A stretch of 33,920 nt of DNA from Comamonadaceae bacterium (GTDB lineage Bacteria; Pseudomonadota; Gammaproteobacteria; Burkholderiales; Burkholderiaceae_C), in the NCBI GenBank assembly GCA_013823655.1, contig PNMN01000005.1, positions 1 to 33,920 on the forward strand. The letters run 5' to 3'. The position numbers and the translations under genes are program-made. Below are positions 1 through 9,451 of this stretch, piece after piece. Each line of letters starts with the position of its first letter. Position 1 is the first letter of the stretch. Under the pieces are notes generated by a model. The model worked only from the letters and a program-made list of their open reading frames with translations, was not told the origin of the DNA and did no database searches.

Positions 1-1
1 G

Positions 2-262
2 CGCCACCACCTGTTCGAAGAACGGCTGGCGCGTCAGCTCAAGCAGGCCTGTGCATCGGCAGGTATTGCCAAGCACGTGACGGTGCACACGCTGCGTCAC
101 TCCTTCGCCACGCACCTGCTGCAGGCAGGCACCGACATCCGCACGGTGCAGGAGCTGCTGGGACATTCGGACGTGTCCACGACCATGATCTATACGCATG
201 TGTTGAAGGTGGCGGCGGGTGGGACGGCCAGCCCGCTGGATGCGATGGCATTTGCGAACTGA
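2..262 (+). CDS. intI: Integron-integrase-type tyrosine recombinase, C-terminal fragment (5' end outside window)
   Basis: Frame open from base 2: [86 protein letters not shown]; [12 protein letters not shown], [16 protein letters not shown] and terminal SPLD are typical of IntI catalytic C-termini. Confidence 0.85.
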   Translation, partial: RHHLFEERLARQLKQACASAGIAKHVTVHTLRHSFATHLLQAGTDIRTVQELLGHSDVSTTMIYTHVLKVAAGGTASPLDAMAFAN

Positions 263-335
263 AGGTCTGGTTTTCGGAAAGTGGGGGAAGGACTGCAACG
301 GGTCGCAAGCCGTCCATCCCCAACTTCCAGCCAGC

Positions 336-1520
336 TCATCCCCCGGCACCCGGCAAAACAAAGTCCCGCCAGCCGATCAAGCGCACGCCGCTGCGTTCGT
401 GCGATGCATCGCCCGCGTACACCAGCCAGGGCAACAAGGCCGCGTCGCCCGCGAAGCGCCCGCTTTTCTGGCCGGCGCGGACGAGGTCGGTGGTGGCGGT
501 GTGGCCCGATTTGATTTCCACCGTTTGCAGGCCGGCCGGGGTTTCAAACATCAGGTCGGCCTCCACGCCGTTGTTGTCGCGCCAGAAGTACAGCTGCGGG
601 CTTTGACCCGCGTTGAGCCGGGCCTTCAGGGCTTCGCTGACGATCAGGTTTTCAAACAGGGCGCCGCGCATGGGGTGCAAGGCGAGTTGGCTGGTGTCGC
701 GCAGGCCCAGCAGCCAGGCGGCCAGGCCGGTGTCCAGAAAATACAGCTTGGGGCTTTTGACCAGCCGTTTGCCGAAGTTGACGAAGTACGGCGGCAGCAG
801 GTGCACGATGTAGCTGGCTTCCAGCACCGACAGCCAGGCCCGCGCCGTGCTCTGGTTGATGCCGGTTTCCACCGCCAGGGCCGACAGGTTGAGCAGTTGC
901 CCGGTGCGACCGGCGCACAGGCGCAGAAAGCGCTGGAACACCGAGAGGTCTTGCACGCGGGTGATGTGGCGCACGTCGCGTTCCAGGTAGGTCATCACGT
1001 AGCTGGCAAACCAGTCGGCGGGCTGCGCGGGGCCGGTGTGCAGGGCCGGGTAGCCGCCGCGCAGCATCCAGTCGTCCACGGTGTACGACGCGCCCACGGC
1101 AGTGGGCAGTTCGCTCCAGGCCAGCGGGGCCAGTTGCGTCATGCCGACGCGCCCGGCCAGCGACTGGCTGATGCCCGAGATCAGATCAAATTGTTGCGAA
1201 CCGGTCAGCACGAAGCGACCGGGGCGCCGGTCCTGGTCCACCAGCCCTTGCAGATAAGAAAACAGGTCGGGCCAGCGCTGGGCTTCGTCGAACACCGCGC
1301 CCTGGGCAAAGCGCGCCAGAAAGCCGCGTGGGTCTTCCTGCGCAAAAGCGCGCTCGGCCGGGTCTTCCAGGCTGATGCAGGGCAGCTCGGCAAACAGGTC
1401 GCGCGCCAGTGTGGTTTTGCCGGACTGGCGCGGCCCGGTGATCGCGAGCACCGGAAATTGCCCGCGCAGGCGCTGCAGCGTGAGGCGCAGATGCCGGGGA
1501 ATGGTGGGGGTAAAATTCAT
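336..1520 (-). CDS. AAA ATPase with DUF4143-type C-terminus
   Basis: Walker A GPRQSGKTTLA, FDEAQRWPDLFSYLQGLVD, LTGSQQF, C-terminal FWRDNNGVEADLMFE...VEIKSG nuclease-like motif. Confidence 0.9.
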   Translation of the reverse strand: MNFTPTIPRHLRLTLQRLRGQFPVLAITGPRQSGKTTLARDLFAELPCISLEDPAERAFAQEDPRGFLARFAQGAVFDEAQRWPDLFSYLQGLVDQDRRPGRFVLTGSQQFDLISGISQSLAGRVGMTQLAPLAWSELPTAVGASYTVDDWMLRGGYPALHTGPAQPADWFASYVMTYLERDVRHITRVQDLSVFQRFLRLCAGRTGQLLNLSALAVETGINQSTARAWLSVLEASYIVHLLPPYFVNFGKRLVKSPKLYFLDTGLAAWLLGLRDTSQLALHPMRGALFENLIVSEALKARLNAGQSPQLYFWRDNNGVEADLMFETPAGLQTVEIKSGHTATTDLVRAGQKSGRFAGDAALLPWLVYAGDASHERSGVRLIGWRDFVLPGAGG

Positions 1521-1620
1521 ACAATATCAGGAAATAATCCGGGAATTGTATGGATTTTTGAGAAAAATGAAACCCAGGCGCCGCTGAATGGCTTGTTCGG
1601 AGCGGTTTGTTTTCAGTCCC

Positions 1621-2526
1621 TCAACCCCGCACCACCAGCACCTTCAGCGCCCGGTCGCTGGACACATCGGCAAACACCGCCGGGTTCGGCAGGCGCTGCA
1701 GCAGTTCCAGCTCGGGTGCCTCAGTGGCCAGCACATCGCGCAGGAATTGTTCGGGCAGTTCTGGTGCGTTCAGGCAGAGCAGGGCGTGGCCGCCGGGGCG
1801 CAGCAGCTCGGGCAGGCGGCGCACCAGGCGCGGCCAGTCTTTGGTGGCGACGAAACTGCCTTTCTGGTAGCTCGGCGGGTCGGCGATCACCAGCCCGAAC
1901 GGCCCCATTCGGGTGACCTTGCCCCACGACTTGAACAGGTCGTGCGCGAGGAATTTGGCGCCGCTGGTGAAGCCGTTCTGCTGGTGGTTCTGCTGGCCGG
2001 TGGTGAGCGCGCTCTGGGCCATGTCGAGGTTCACGACCGCTTTGGCGCCGCCTTGCATGGCCGCCACCGAGAAGGCGCAGGTGTAGGCAAACAGGTTGAG
2101 CACCTTGTGGCCTTGCGCGTGCGCGCGCACCCAGCGCCGGCCCTCGGCCATGTCCAGAAACAGGCCGTGGTTTTGCCCGCGCAGCAGGTTGACGCGGTAC
2201 TGGGCACCGTCTTCCGTGACCCCATGCGGTTCGGGCACGCGGCCGGCCAGCACGGTGGTTTCGCTGCGGCCTTCCAGGCGCGTTTGCAGCACGGCGTTGA
2301 GCGGCTGGGCGGGTGCGGTCTGGGCCTGGCGGGCCTGCAGTGCGGCGGTGAGCGCGACCTGCTCGTCGGGCCTGGCTTCGCCAAACTTGGTCACCAGCCA
2401 CACCGGCGGGTAGGCGTCGAGCGTCCAGGCCTCACAGCCCGGGTGCAGGCCGCCGCGGCCGTGGAAGAGGCGTTGCGCGTCGGTGGGCATGGTCACCGTG
2501 GCGATGGCGTCGAGCAGGGCTTGCAT
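1621..2526 (-). CDS. Class I SAM-dependent methyltransferase (RlmI/RlmK-like)
   Basis: VLNLFAYTCAFSVAAMQGGAKAVVNLDMAQSAL and VIADPPSYQKGSF motifs; start placed at internal ATG 2526, avoiding overlap with the upstream ORF. Confidence 0.85.
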   Translation of the reverse strand: MQALLDAIATVTMPTDAQRLFHGRGGLHPGCEAWTLDAYPPVWLVTKFGEARPDEQVALTAALQARQAQTAPAQPLNAVLQTRLEGRSETTVLAGRVPEPHGVTEDGAQYRVNLLRGQNHGLFLDMAEGRRWVRAHAQGHKVLNLFAYTCAFSVAAMQGGAKAVVNLDMAQSALTTGQQNHQQNGFTSGAKFLAHDLFKSWGKVTRMGPFGLVIADPPSYQKGSFVATKDWPRLVRRLPELLRPGGHALLCLNAPELPEQFLRDVLATEAPELELLQRLPNPAVFADVSSDRALKVLVVRG

Positions 2527-2542
2527 GGTGTTCAGATGCGGG

Positions 2543-2863
2543 TCAAACGCCGAAGGATGCGCCCAGCGGCGCCAGCCCGTGGCGGCGGCGCGCCTGGGCG
2601 CAGGCGTCGCTGCCTTCTTCAAATTCGCGGCACGGGTTGGGGCGCCACTCGTAGATGCCGCAGGTGGCTTTTTCACCGACCTTGCCCGAGAGCGCGGCGC
2701 AGCGCGGGCGGCCGTGGTCGGTGCCACGCAGGCGGGCGATGCGGTCCGTCACGGGCACCCACAGGCCGTCGGGCACGCTGCCGCCTTCGGACTGGGTCTC
2801 AAACACGGAGAAGTCGACACGGAAACTGGCGCAGCAGGCGCCGCAGGTGGTGCAGACGCTCAC
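2543..2863 (-). CDS. YkgJ-family cysteine cluster protein
   Basis: VCTTCGACCASFRVDFS ... RCAAL ... CGIYEWRPNPCREFE cysteine pattern; GTG start proposed at 2863. Confidence 0.8.
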   Translation of the reverse strand: MSVCTTCGACCASFRVDFSVFETQSEGGSVPDGLWVPVTDRIARLRGTDHGRPRCAALSGKVGEKATCGIYEWRPNPCREFEEGSDACAQARRRHGLAPLGASFGV

Positions 2864-2871
2864 GAGGCGCT

Positions 2872-3819
2872 TCAGGTCAAACGGCCGAGCAGCAGGTACT
2901 CCATCAGCGCCTTCTGCACGTGCATGCGGTTCTCGGCCTCGTCCCACACCACGCTCTGCGGGCCGTCGATCACTTCGGCGCTCACCTCTTCACCGCGGTG
3001 CGCGGGCAGGCAGTGCATGAACAGCGCGTCGGGCCTGGCCACGGCCATCATGGCTTCGTCCACGCACCACTGAGCGAACGCGGCGCGGCGCACTTCGTTT
3101 TCGGCCTCAAAGCCCATGCTGGTCCAGACGTCGGTGGTCACCAGGTCGGCGCCTTGGCAAGCTGCCTTCGGGTCGCTGAAGACCTTGTAGCCAGCCGGGT
3201 TCGTGATGCCGGCCAGCTTCGCGTCCACCTCGTAGCCGCTGGGCGTGCTCACGTGCACCGTGAAGCCCAGCAGCTCGGCGGCCTGCAGCCAGGTGTTGGC
3301 CATGTTGTTGCCGTCGCCCACCCAGGCCACCACCTTGCCCCGGAGTGCATCGAGCGGGTTGCCACTGGCAGCCGGGCGGTGCTCGACCAGGGTGAACAGG
3401 TCGGCCAGGATCTGACACGGGTGGAACTCGTTGGTCAGGCCGTTGATGACGGGCACGCGCGAGTGGGCGGCGAAGCGTTCCAGCTTGCTTTGTTCATAGG
3501 TGCGGATCATCACCAGATCGACCATGCGGCTGATCACCTTGGCGCTGTCCTCGATGGGTTCGGCGCGGCCGAGCTGGCTGTCGCCCGTGGTCAGGTGCAC
3601 CACCGAGCCGCCGAGCTGGTACATGCCGGCTTCGAAGCTCACGCGGGTGCGGGTGCTGGCTTTCTCGAAGATCATGGCCAGCGTGCGGTCCGGGTCGGCA
3701 AAGGGCTGGTGTTTTTCCACCGCCTTGAACTTGGCCTTGATGAAGGCCGCGCGCGCGAACAGGTAGGCGTACTCGTCGGCGCCCAGGTCCTTGAACTGCA
3801 GGTAGTGGCGGATGTTCAT
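2872..3819 (-). CDS. argF: Ornithine carbamoyltransferase
   Basis: MNIRHYLQFKDLG..., FEKASTRTRVSFE, MHCLPAHRGEEV; start overlaps argD stop by ATGA (3816-3819). Confidence 0.96.
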   Translation of the reverse strand: MNIRHYLQFKDLGADEYAYLFARAAFIKAKFKAVEKHQPFADPDRTLAMIFEKASTRTRVSFEAGMYQLGGSVVHLTTGDSQLGRAEPIEDSAKVISRMVDLVMIRTYEQSKLERFAAHSRVPVINGLTNEFHPCQILADLFTLVEHRPAASGNPLDALRGKVVAWVGDGNNMANTWLQAAELLGFTVHVSTPSGYEVDAKLAGITNPAGYKVFSDPKAACQGADLVTTDVWTSMGFEAENEVRRAAFAQWCVDEAMMAVARPDALFMHCLPAHRGEEVSAEVIDGPQSVVWDEAENRMHVQKALMEYLLLGRLT

Positions 3820-5021
3820 GGGTTTTCCGACAGGAAGGTGGCAATGATCGGCAGCAGGATCGCCGCCACTTCGTCGGCTTCGGCGGCGGTCATGATCAGC
3901 GGCGGCACCAGGCGGATCACGCTGTCGGCGGTGACGGAGAGCAGCAGACCGGCGTCGGCCGCGCGCTGGGTGATGACGCCACAGGGCTTGTCCAGCTCGA
4001 TGCCGATCATCAGGCCCTGACCACGCACCTCTTTCACGCCGGGTTTGTGCAGCAGGGCTGTGAGCAGCCGGGTCTGCAGGTGCGTGCCGACGCGCGCGGC
4101 GTTCTCCAGCAGACCGTCTTCTTCGATGATGCGGATGGTCTCGACGCCCGCGCGCATGGCCAGCGGGTTGCCGCCAAAGGTGGTGCCGTGGTTGCCCGGC
4201 TGGAATATGTTCGCGGCCTTCGGGCCGGCCACCACAGCGCCGATCGGCACGCCCGAGCCCAGCCCCTTGGCCAGCGGCATCACGTCGGGCTGGATACCGG
4301 CCCACTGGTGCGCAAACCACTTGCCGGTGCGGCCCATGCCGCACTGCACCTCGTCGATCATCAGCAGCCAGTCGCGGGTATCGCACAGCGCGCGCACGGC
4401 CTGCAGGTACTCGGCACGCATCGGGTTCACACCGCCTTCACCCTGGATGGTTTCGAAGAACACCGCCACCACGTTCGGGTTGCTTTCGGTGGCCTTCCTG
4501 ATGGCCTCGATGTCGTTCGCCGGCACGCGGATGAAGCCCTCCACCAGCGGGCCGAAACCGGCCTGGATCTTGGGGTTGCCGGTGGCCGACAGCGTGGCGA
4601 TGCTGCGCCCGTGAAAGGCCTTCTCAAAGACCACGATCTCCGGGCGCTCGATGCCTTTGTCGTGACCGAACTTGCGCGCCAGTTTCAGCGCGGCCTCGTT
4701 GGCTTCCAGGCCGGTGCTGCAGAAAAACACGTTGCTCAGGCCCGAGCGCTCCACCAGCATCTGCGCCAGGCGCTCCTGGTCGGGCACGTGGTAGTAGTTG
4801 CAGCAATGCATCATCCTGGCCACCTGGTCCTGCAGGGCGGGCACCAGTTTGGGGTGGCCATGGCCCAGGGTGTTGACGGCGATGCCGGCCAGCGCGTCCA
4901 GGTACACCTTGCCGTTCAGGTCCCAGACGCGGCAGCCCTTGCCGTGCGACAGGGCGATCGGCAGTCGGCCGTAGGTGTTCATCACGTGGGGCGACGACGG
5001 GGCGGCGGGGGCGGCATGCAT
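3816..5021 (-). CDS. argD: Acetylornithine aminotransferase
   Basis: VWDLNGKVYLDALAGIAVNTLGHGHP, IDEVQCGMGRTGKWFAHQ, PLAKGLGSGVPIGA; start at MHAAPAAP (5021) preceded by GGAG. Confidence 0.95.
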   Translation of the reverse strand: MHAAPAAPSSPHVMNTYGRLPIALSHGKGCRVWDLNGKVYLDALAGIAVNTLGHGHPKLVPALQDQVARMMHCCNYYHVPDQERLAQMLVERSGLSNVFFCSTGLEANEAALKLARKFGHDKGIERPEIVVFEKAFHGRSIATLSATGNPKIQAGFGPLVEGFIRVPANDIEAIRKATESNPNVVAVFFETIQGEGGVNPMRAEYLQAVRALCDTRDWLLMIDEVQCGMGRTGKWFAHQWAGIQPDVMPLAKGLGSGVPIGAVVAGPKAANIFQPGNHGTTFGGNPLAMRAGVETIRIIEEDGLLENAARVGTHLQTRLLTALLHKPGVKEVRGQGLMIGIELDKPCGVITQRAADAGLLLSVTADSVIRLVPPLIMTAAEADEVAAILLPIIATFLSENP

Positions 5022-5058
5022 GCGGAACTCCGGAGTGGGAAGGATCAAAAGAAGGCTC

Positions 5059-5091
5059 AAAAAAAAGCGGCTCAACGCAGGTTGAGCCGCT
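5059..5091 (-). terminator. Rho-independent terminator, read on minus strand
   Basis: Perfect 11-bp inverted repeat AGCGGCTCAAC-GCAG-GTTGAGCCGCT (5066-5091) followed on the minus strand by an 8-base T run (5066-5059). Confidence 0.88.
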
Positions 5092-5219
5092 GAAAAGCGA
5101 TTTTAGAGGCAGGGAACGGCTTCATCTTTGCGGGTTGGGCATCAGAGCCATGCGGCACACCCGTCGCCCACAAACCGCGACTCACCCCCGTGCCCAGCAG
5201 GGGGTGCAGGGGCCGGAGC

Positions 5220-8200
5220 TTACAGCTTGCCCAGCAGATTCACAAACCAGCCGCGGCTGCGGTAGCTCATGTCGGTCAAATCGTCCGAGAAGGTGGTGAA
5301 GTTGTAACCCAGGCCGAGCTTGACATTCGGGTTGATGTGGCGGTACACGCCCAGCAGAGCCCCGGACTTGGCGTCCTGCGCCTCCTCGGCTGCGAGATGC
5401 CGCAATTCGCCCATGATGTCCCACTTGTGCACCACGTGCCAGTCGACCCGTGCAATGGCCAGCCAGGCGCTGCTGCGGAACCAGTTGCCGCCGAGCTGGC
5501 TGGTGTCGCGCAGTTCGCCGAAACGGTAGCCCAGCTTGCCTCCCACCGACAGCCTGGGCATCAGATCGTAAATGGCGTCCACCGACAGCACATGGCTGCG
5601 TTGCTCGTACACATTGACCGCCCCGGCAGCGCCGACCTGTCCCGGGCTGGGCAGGTCTGACAGGTAGGTGTACTTGAAGAGCGCGTTGAGCCGGTCGTTC
5701 AGAACCGGGCGATAAGCGAGCCCGAGCACGCCTTCCGTGAAGTTGGCGTCGCCCGTGCTGCCAGCCCTGGCCTGGCTGCGCGCCAGATTGAGCCGACCCA
5801 GCAAACGCCAGTCGGGTGTGGCCTGGTAGCCCAGCGTGTTCTTCAGCAGCCAGCTCTCGCGCTGGCCGCTCTGGTTGCCGTCTTCGGTGCGGTACTCGAT
5901 CACACCGGTGTACCGGATTTTTTCGAACCGGTACCCCGCCGACAACGACATCGCACTGCGCTCCAGATCGCCGGTGGCGGGCTCGGCGCTGCTGCCCTGC
6001 TCCAGACGCGCGCCCAGCGTCCAGCGATCACTGGCCGCCAGGTCCAGGCCAAAGGCATGGATCAACCCGGAAGAGCCGTTGGCCGCCTCCTGGTAGCGCG
6101 ATTCGGTGTACACGGAAAGACTGTCGCTGTAACGCGATTTCACGCCCGCCGTGATGCCGCCCACGCGAGCGCGGTGGCCGGTGTCGCTGCGGTCGGGGTC
6201 GAGCAGGTAGTTCAGGTAAACGCTGCTGCGGTCGGACAGCCGGTAGTCCAGCGCCAGCTTGGCACCCGCACCACCATCACCCTCGCTGATCTCGCCGGAC
6301 ACATTGGCCCGGTCGTTCACCTGGTACTGCGCACCCACGGCGATGCGGTCGTTCTCGCTGCGGCTGGCGTCGTGCTGCGCGGTGCCCTGCAACAGGCCGT
6401 AAACGCCCCAGCGCCCCGGTTGACCCTTCTCGTCGACCGGGTGGTAGGCCAGCTTGGCGGCGACGTCGGTGCGGGCACCGGTTTCGGCCAGTATCGCGCT
6501 CGCGCCAGCGGCCAGCGCGGTTTCCCGCTCGTCCCGGCGCACCCCCAGAGAGGCGGCCACACTGGGTGTGACCGCATAGGTGGCGTTGACTTCTGCCGAC
6601 TGGTTGGCCCCCGAGAGTCGCCCGTCCTTTCGGTCTACCCGGGCCAGCAGTTCGAGTTTGTCGCTGGCCTGGACTTTGCCCTGCACACCGATCTGTTCGA
6701 TGCCTTCGCTGGTGATCTGCCCCGGGGCCGAGTAACCGTCCTCGCGCTTGACCCAGTAGGCGTTCACGCTGCCTGGCAGCGTCGCGCCGAGTTCCCGGAG
6801 ATCGGCCGCAGCCTCCACCCGATGCGCCTGCGCCTCGATGCCTGCGGTGGTGGTTTGCGCCACCGTGCCAAAATTGAAACCGCCGTTTTGCGAACTCAGC
6901 GCGCCATTGCCAGGACCACTGGACTGGGCGGTTTCCAGTTTCAGATAGGTGCCCGGCTGGTAGCGCAAAGTCAGATCGGCACCCAGCAACTCCTGCTCGG
7001 TCCCCACGCCGTCCTGCCGGTAGCCGGTGATGCCGAGCTTGACCCGGTCACCCAGCCAGTGGCTGGCGCGGCCACCGAGCGTGAGGTTTTCCGCCGCCGT
7101 CAGCCCAGGGGTGAACTCGTAGCCCACCACCAGGTAGGTCGGATGTCCGGAGAGCGCACCCGAGAGCACCAGGGTGTCGGCACTGGCCGTGGCAGCCAGG
7201 GGCGTGCGCAAGATCACGCGGCCCTGGAGGCTGTTGAGTTCGTAGTCTTGTCCGTGCACCAGGGTGGTGGATTTCAGCACGATGCCGGAATCCTTGTCCC
7301 GCACCTCGACACGCAGGCGTTCGGAGCCCACCAGAATGTCCTGATTGCGCAGGTAATACAGTGAGCCACCGGTGCCACGGAATTCCTCCACCGACGCCAG
7401 GGTGCCGGGGTCGGCGGCAAACAGATCCACCTCGCTGCGCCGCTCGCCAAAGGCGGTTGCCTCGGAACTCTGGTAACGCGCCTGTGCGCCGTACAAGCCA
7501 CGGCTGTAGTTGACCAGATCGGTGCCGCTGAGTTTGGTCTGGAAACTGCCCCACAACACGTGCGAGTCGTTGCGCTGCAGCTTCACGTAAAACTTGCCCT
7601 GGGTGGGTGCGTCCTCCACCAGCGTGGAGTCGTCCCCGTACACAGGGTAGTAGGCATTGGGGTCCAGGCGACGCAGCAGGTACCGAGGGTCCTTGCTGTT
7701 GAAGTTGGAGAACAGGTCCCCGATGGGCTGCTCGCGCGTGTCGGCGCTGGCGGTCAGCAGCGTCTCGCCCTTGATCTTGCCTTTGAGATAAAACGCCAGA
7801 CGGCCATCGACGTGGATTTTTTCCTCGTAGCGTCGGCTGGTGTCTCCGGTGACGAGTTGTGCCGGGCCAGTGACCCGGTTCTGACCGATGGTCAAATCCG
7901 CCAGCGCGACGTAGAACCAATCGTTGTGCGGAATGTAGATGTGGCGCTTGAACTCCGCGCGCTGCCCCCCGCTCTGTGTGGCGATATCGACCACATGGCG
8001 GCCGGGCGGCAAAATCTGCCGCAGCGCAAACTTGCCCTGTGCGTCCACCGGCACCGCACGACCGAGCACGGTGACTGCGCTGCCCGGCGCGAGTCGGTCA
8101 CCGTTGACGGTGACGGCGCCACCCCGCACCGGGATGTTTTTCAGATGGCGGTGATTTTCACCGTAGCCGATCAGGTCCTCGCGCGGCTGCGGCTCCTCGT

Positions 8201-9449
8201 CGGCCAGCGGGTTTCTGGCATCCAGCAGGCGCAGCGTCTTGGGGCGGCTTTCATCAAAGCGCCCTTGCGCGTCGTACACGCGCAGCAGGTACTGCACGGC
8301 GTTGCGGTCTTGCGGGGCCGTCCACTGGGCCACCGTATCGACCCGGGGATCGAGTGCAATCACCGCCAGGGGCGTTTTTTGCGTCGAATCGTCGGCAGCA
8401 AACACCCGCACTTCGGCCTTGCTGATGAAGGCGGCGTAGTTGCTGTAGGGGGTGAATCGCACCGCTGCGCCACGCACGGCAGCATCGGGGTGCACCGTCA
8501 GGTTGAGCACCGGCGTGGCCTCCAGGCCGTCAAAGCGCAGCTGGATGTCGGCTTTCTCCAGCGCCACGTCGGTGCAGCGCGTGGTGTCGGCGCTGTTGGG
8601 CAGGTCCTGCCGAGCCAGGGGCACGCCGTCGACGGAAATCCGGAACGGCAAACCGGCGTCGCCACCCAGCTGGTCCTTGCACGCCGGCGGCGCGGGCTGG
8701 GGCGGCGGCGCCACGGCGGGCACCGGCACGGCCTCTGTGGTCACGCCCACCTGCTGGTCGTACCAGACCTCGATCTCGACACGCCGGTTCGGTGCCAGGC
8801 AGGCCTTGTAGTCGATCATGTCCTGCTCGTTGCCCGCGTAGGCAGCCTTGGCGTCGCAGCTCTGCAGCGGCACCGTGTCGCCCCGCCCCAGCACCTCCAT
8901 CGGCACCGCCGCCATGCCGGGAAAACCGCGCAAGAAGTCTTGCACCTGCGTGGCGCGGGCTTGCGACAGGCCCTGGTTGTCGCCGAAGCGTTTTCGCGTC
9001 GCCGGTGTCATGCGCTGAACGTCGGCATGGCCTGTCAATCGCAGCCTCAGGCCTGGCTTGCCGGCCAAACGTTGCGCCAGCGCGCTCAGTGCGTCGCGCT
9101 CGGGTTGACTCAGGAGATCGAACCCGGATCCAAACAGCGGCAGCACCGTGGGCTTGGCCCCGGGTCGGTTGGCCAGCACCGGCACTTCCCGGCTGCTGGC
9201 CGCGGGGGTGGCGACTGGGCTGCTTGCCCTGCTCACCACCACCACCTCATTCGGTCGGCGGTATTCGACGCTGGGTGCAACGGCACCGATGGGCCGGGTG
9301 AGGACATGGCTGTCCTGGCGGGCTTTGCCGGCTTGTTCCGGCACGGCGCAGCCGGTCTTGCCATCACTCTTGCCATCACAAACGCCCGCCGCCACGGCGG
9401 GAGCACAGACCAGGGTGGCGATCAGACTCGCGAGCAGTGTTTTGTTCAT
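5220..9449 (-). CDS. Outer-membrane protein: N-terminal OmpA-like domain, Ig/carboxypeptidase-regulatory-like segment, large C-terminal beta-barrel
   Basis: Signal peptide MNKTLLASLIATLVCAPAVAA; OmpA-like LRLTGHADVQR...NQGLSQARATQVQDFL...NRRVEIEVW; C-terminal half shows alternating aromatic/polar barrel strands. Confidence 0.8.
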   Translation of the reverse strand: MNKTLLASLIATLVCAPAVAAGVCDGKSDGKTGCAVPEQAGKARQDSHVLTRPIGAVAPSVEYRRPNEVVVVSRASSPVATPAASSREVPVLANRPGAKPTVLPLFGSGFDLLSQPERDALSALAQRLAGKPGLRLRLTGHADVQRMTPATRKRFGDNQGLSQARATQVQDFLRGFPGMAAVPMEVLGRGDTVPLQSCDAKAAYAGNEQDMIDYKACLAPNRRVEIEVWYDQQVGVTTEAVPVPAVAPPPQPAPPACKDQLGGDAGLPFRISVDGVPLARQDLPNSADTTRCTDVALEKADIQLRFDGLEATPVLNLTVHPDAAVRGAAVRFTPYSNYAAFISKAEVRVFAADDSTQKTPLAVIALDPRVDTVAQWTAPQDRNAVQYLLRVYDAQGRFDESRPKTLRLLDARNPLADEEPQPREDLIGYGENHRHLKNIPVRGGAVTVNGDRLAPGSAVTVLGRAVPVDAQGKFALRQILPPGRHVVDIATQSGGQRAEFKRHIYIPHNDWFYVALADLTIGQNRVTGPAQLVTGDTSRRYEEKIHVDGRLAFYLKGKIKGETLLTASADTREQPIGDLFSNFNSKDPRYLLRRLDPNAYYPVYGDDSTLVEDAPTQGKFYVKLQRNDSHVLWGSFQTKLSGTDLVNYSRGLYGAQARYQSSEATAFGERRSEVDLFAADPGTLASVEEFRGTGGSLYYLRNQDILVGSERLRVEVRDKDSGIVLKSTTLVHGQDYELNSLQGRVILRTPLAATASADTLVLSGALSGHPTYLVVGYEFTPGLTAAENLTLGGRASHWLGDRVKLGITGYRQDGVGTEQELLGADLTLRYQPGTYLKLETAQSSGPGNGALSSQNGGFNFGTVAQTTTAGIEAQAHRVEAAADLRELGATLPGSVNAYWVKREDGYSAPGQITSEGIEQIGVQGKVQASDKLELLARVDRKDGRLSGANQSAEVNATYAVTPSVAASLGVRRDERETALAAGASAILAETGARTDVAAKLAYHPVDEKGQPGRWGVYGLLQGTAQHDASRSENDRIAVGAQYQVNDRANVSGEISEGDGGAGAKLALDYRLSDRSSVYLNYLLDPDRSDTGHRARVGGITAGVKSRYSDSLSVYTESRYQEAANGSSGLIHAFGLDLAASDRWTLGARLEQGSSAEPATGDLERSAMSLSAGYRFEKIRYTGVIEYRTEDGNQSGQRESWLLKNTLGYQATPDWRLLGRLNLARSQARAGSTGDANFTEGVLGLAYRPVLNDRLNALFKYTYLSDLPSPGQVGAAGAVNVYEQRSHVLSVDAIYDLMPRLSVGGKLGYRFGELRDTSQLGGNWFRSSAWLAIARVDWHVVHKWDIMGELRHLAAEEAQDAKSGALLGVYRHINPNVKLGLGYNFTTFSDDLTDMSYRSRGWFVNLLGKL

Positions 9450-9451
9450 GG

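Noticed and set aside
263-340. attC/attI site next to the integrase
   Set aside because: No convincing core sites or imperfect palindrome of attC type seen in this gap; attI would be expected 5' of intI, outside the window.
1588-4020. 810-aa plus-strand ORF opposite the methyltransferase/argF genes
   Set aside because: Antisense to well-supported genes; composition and lack of motifs indicate a GC artefact.
5183-5206. CACCCCC-GGGGGTG stem after the barrel gene as a terminator
   Set aside because: No T run on either strand; the 5059-5091 hairpin is a far better terminator.
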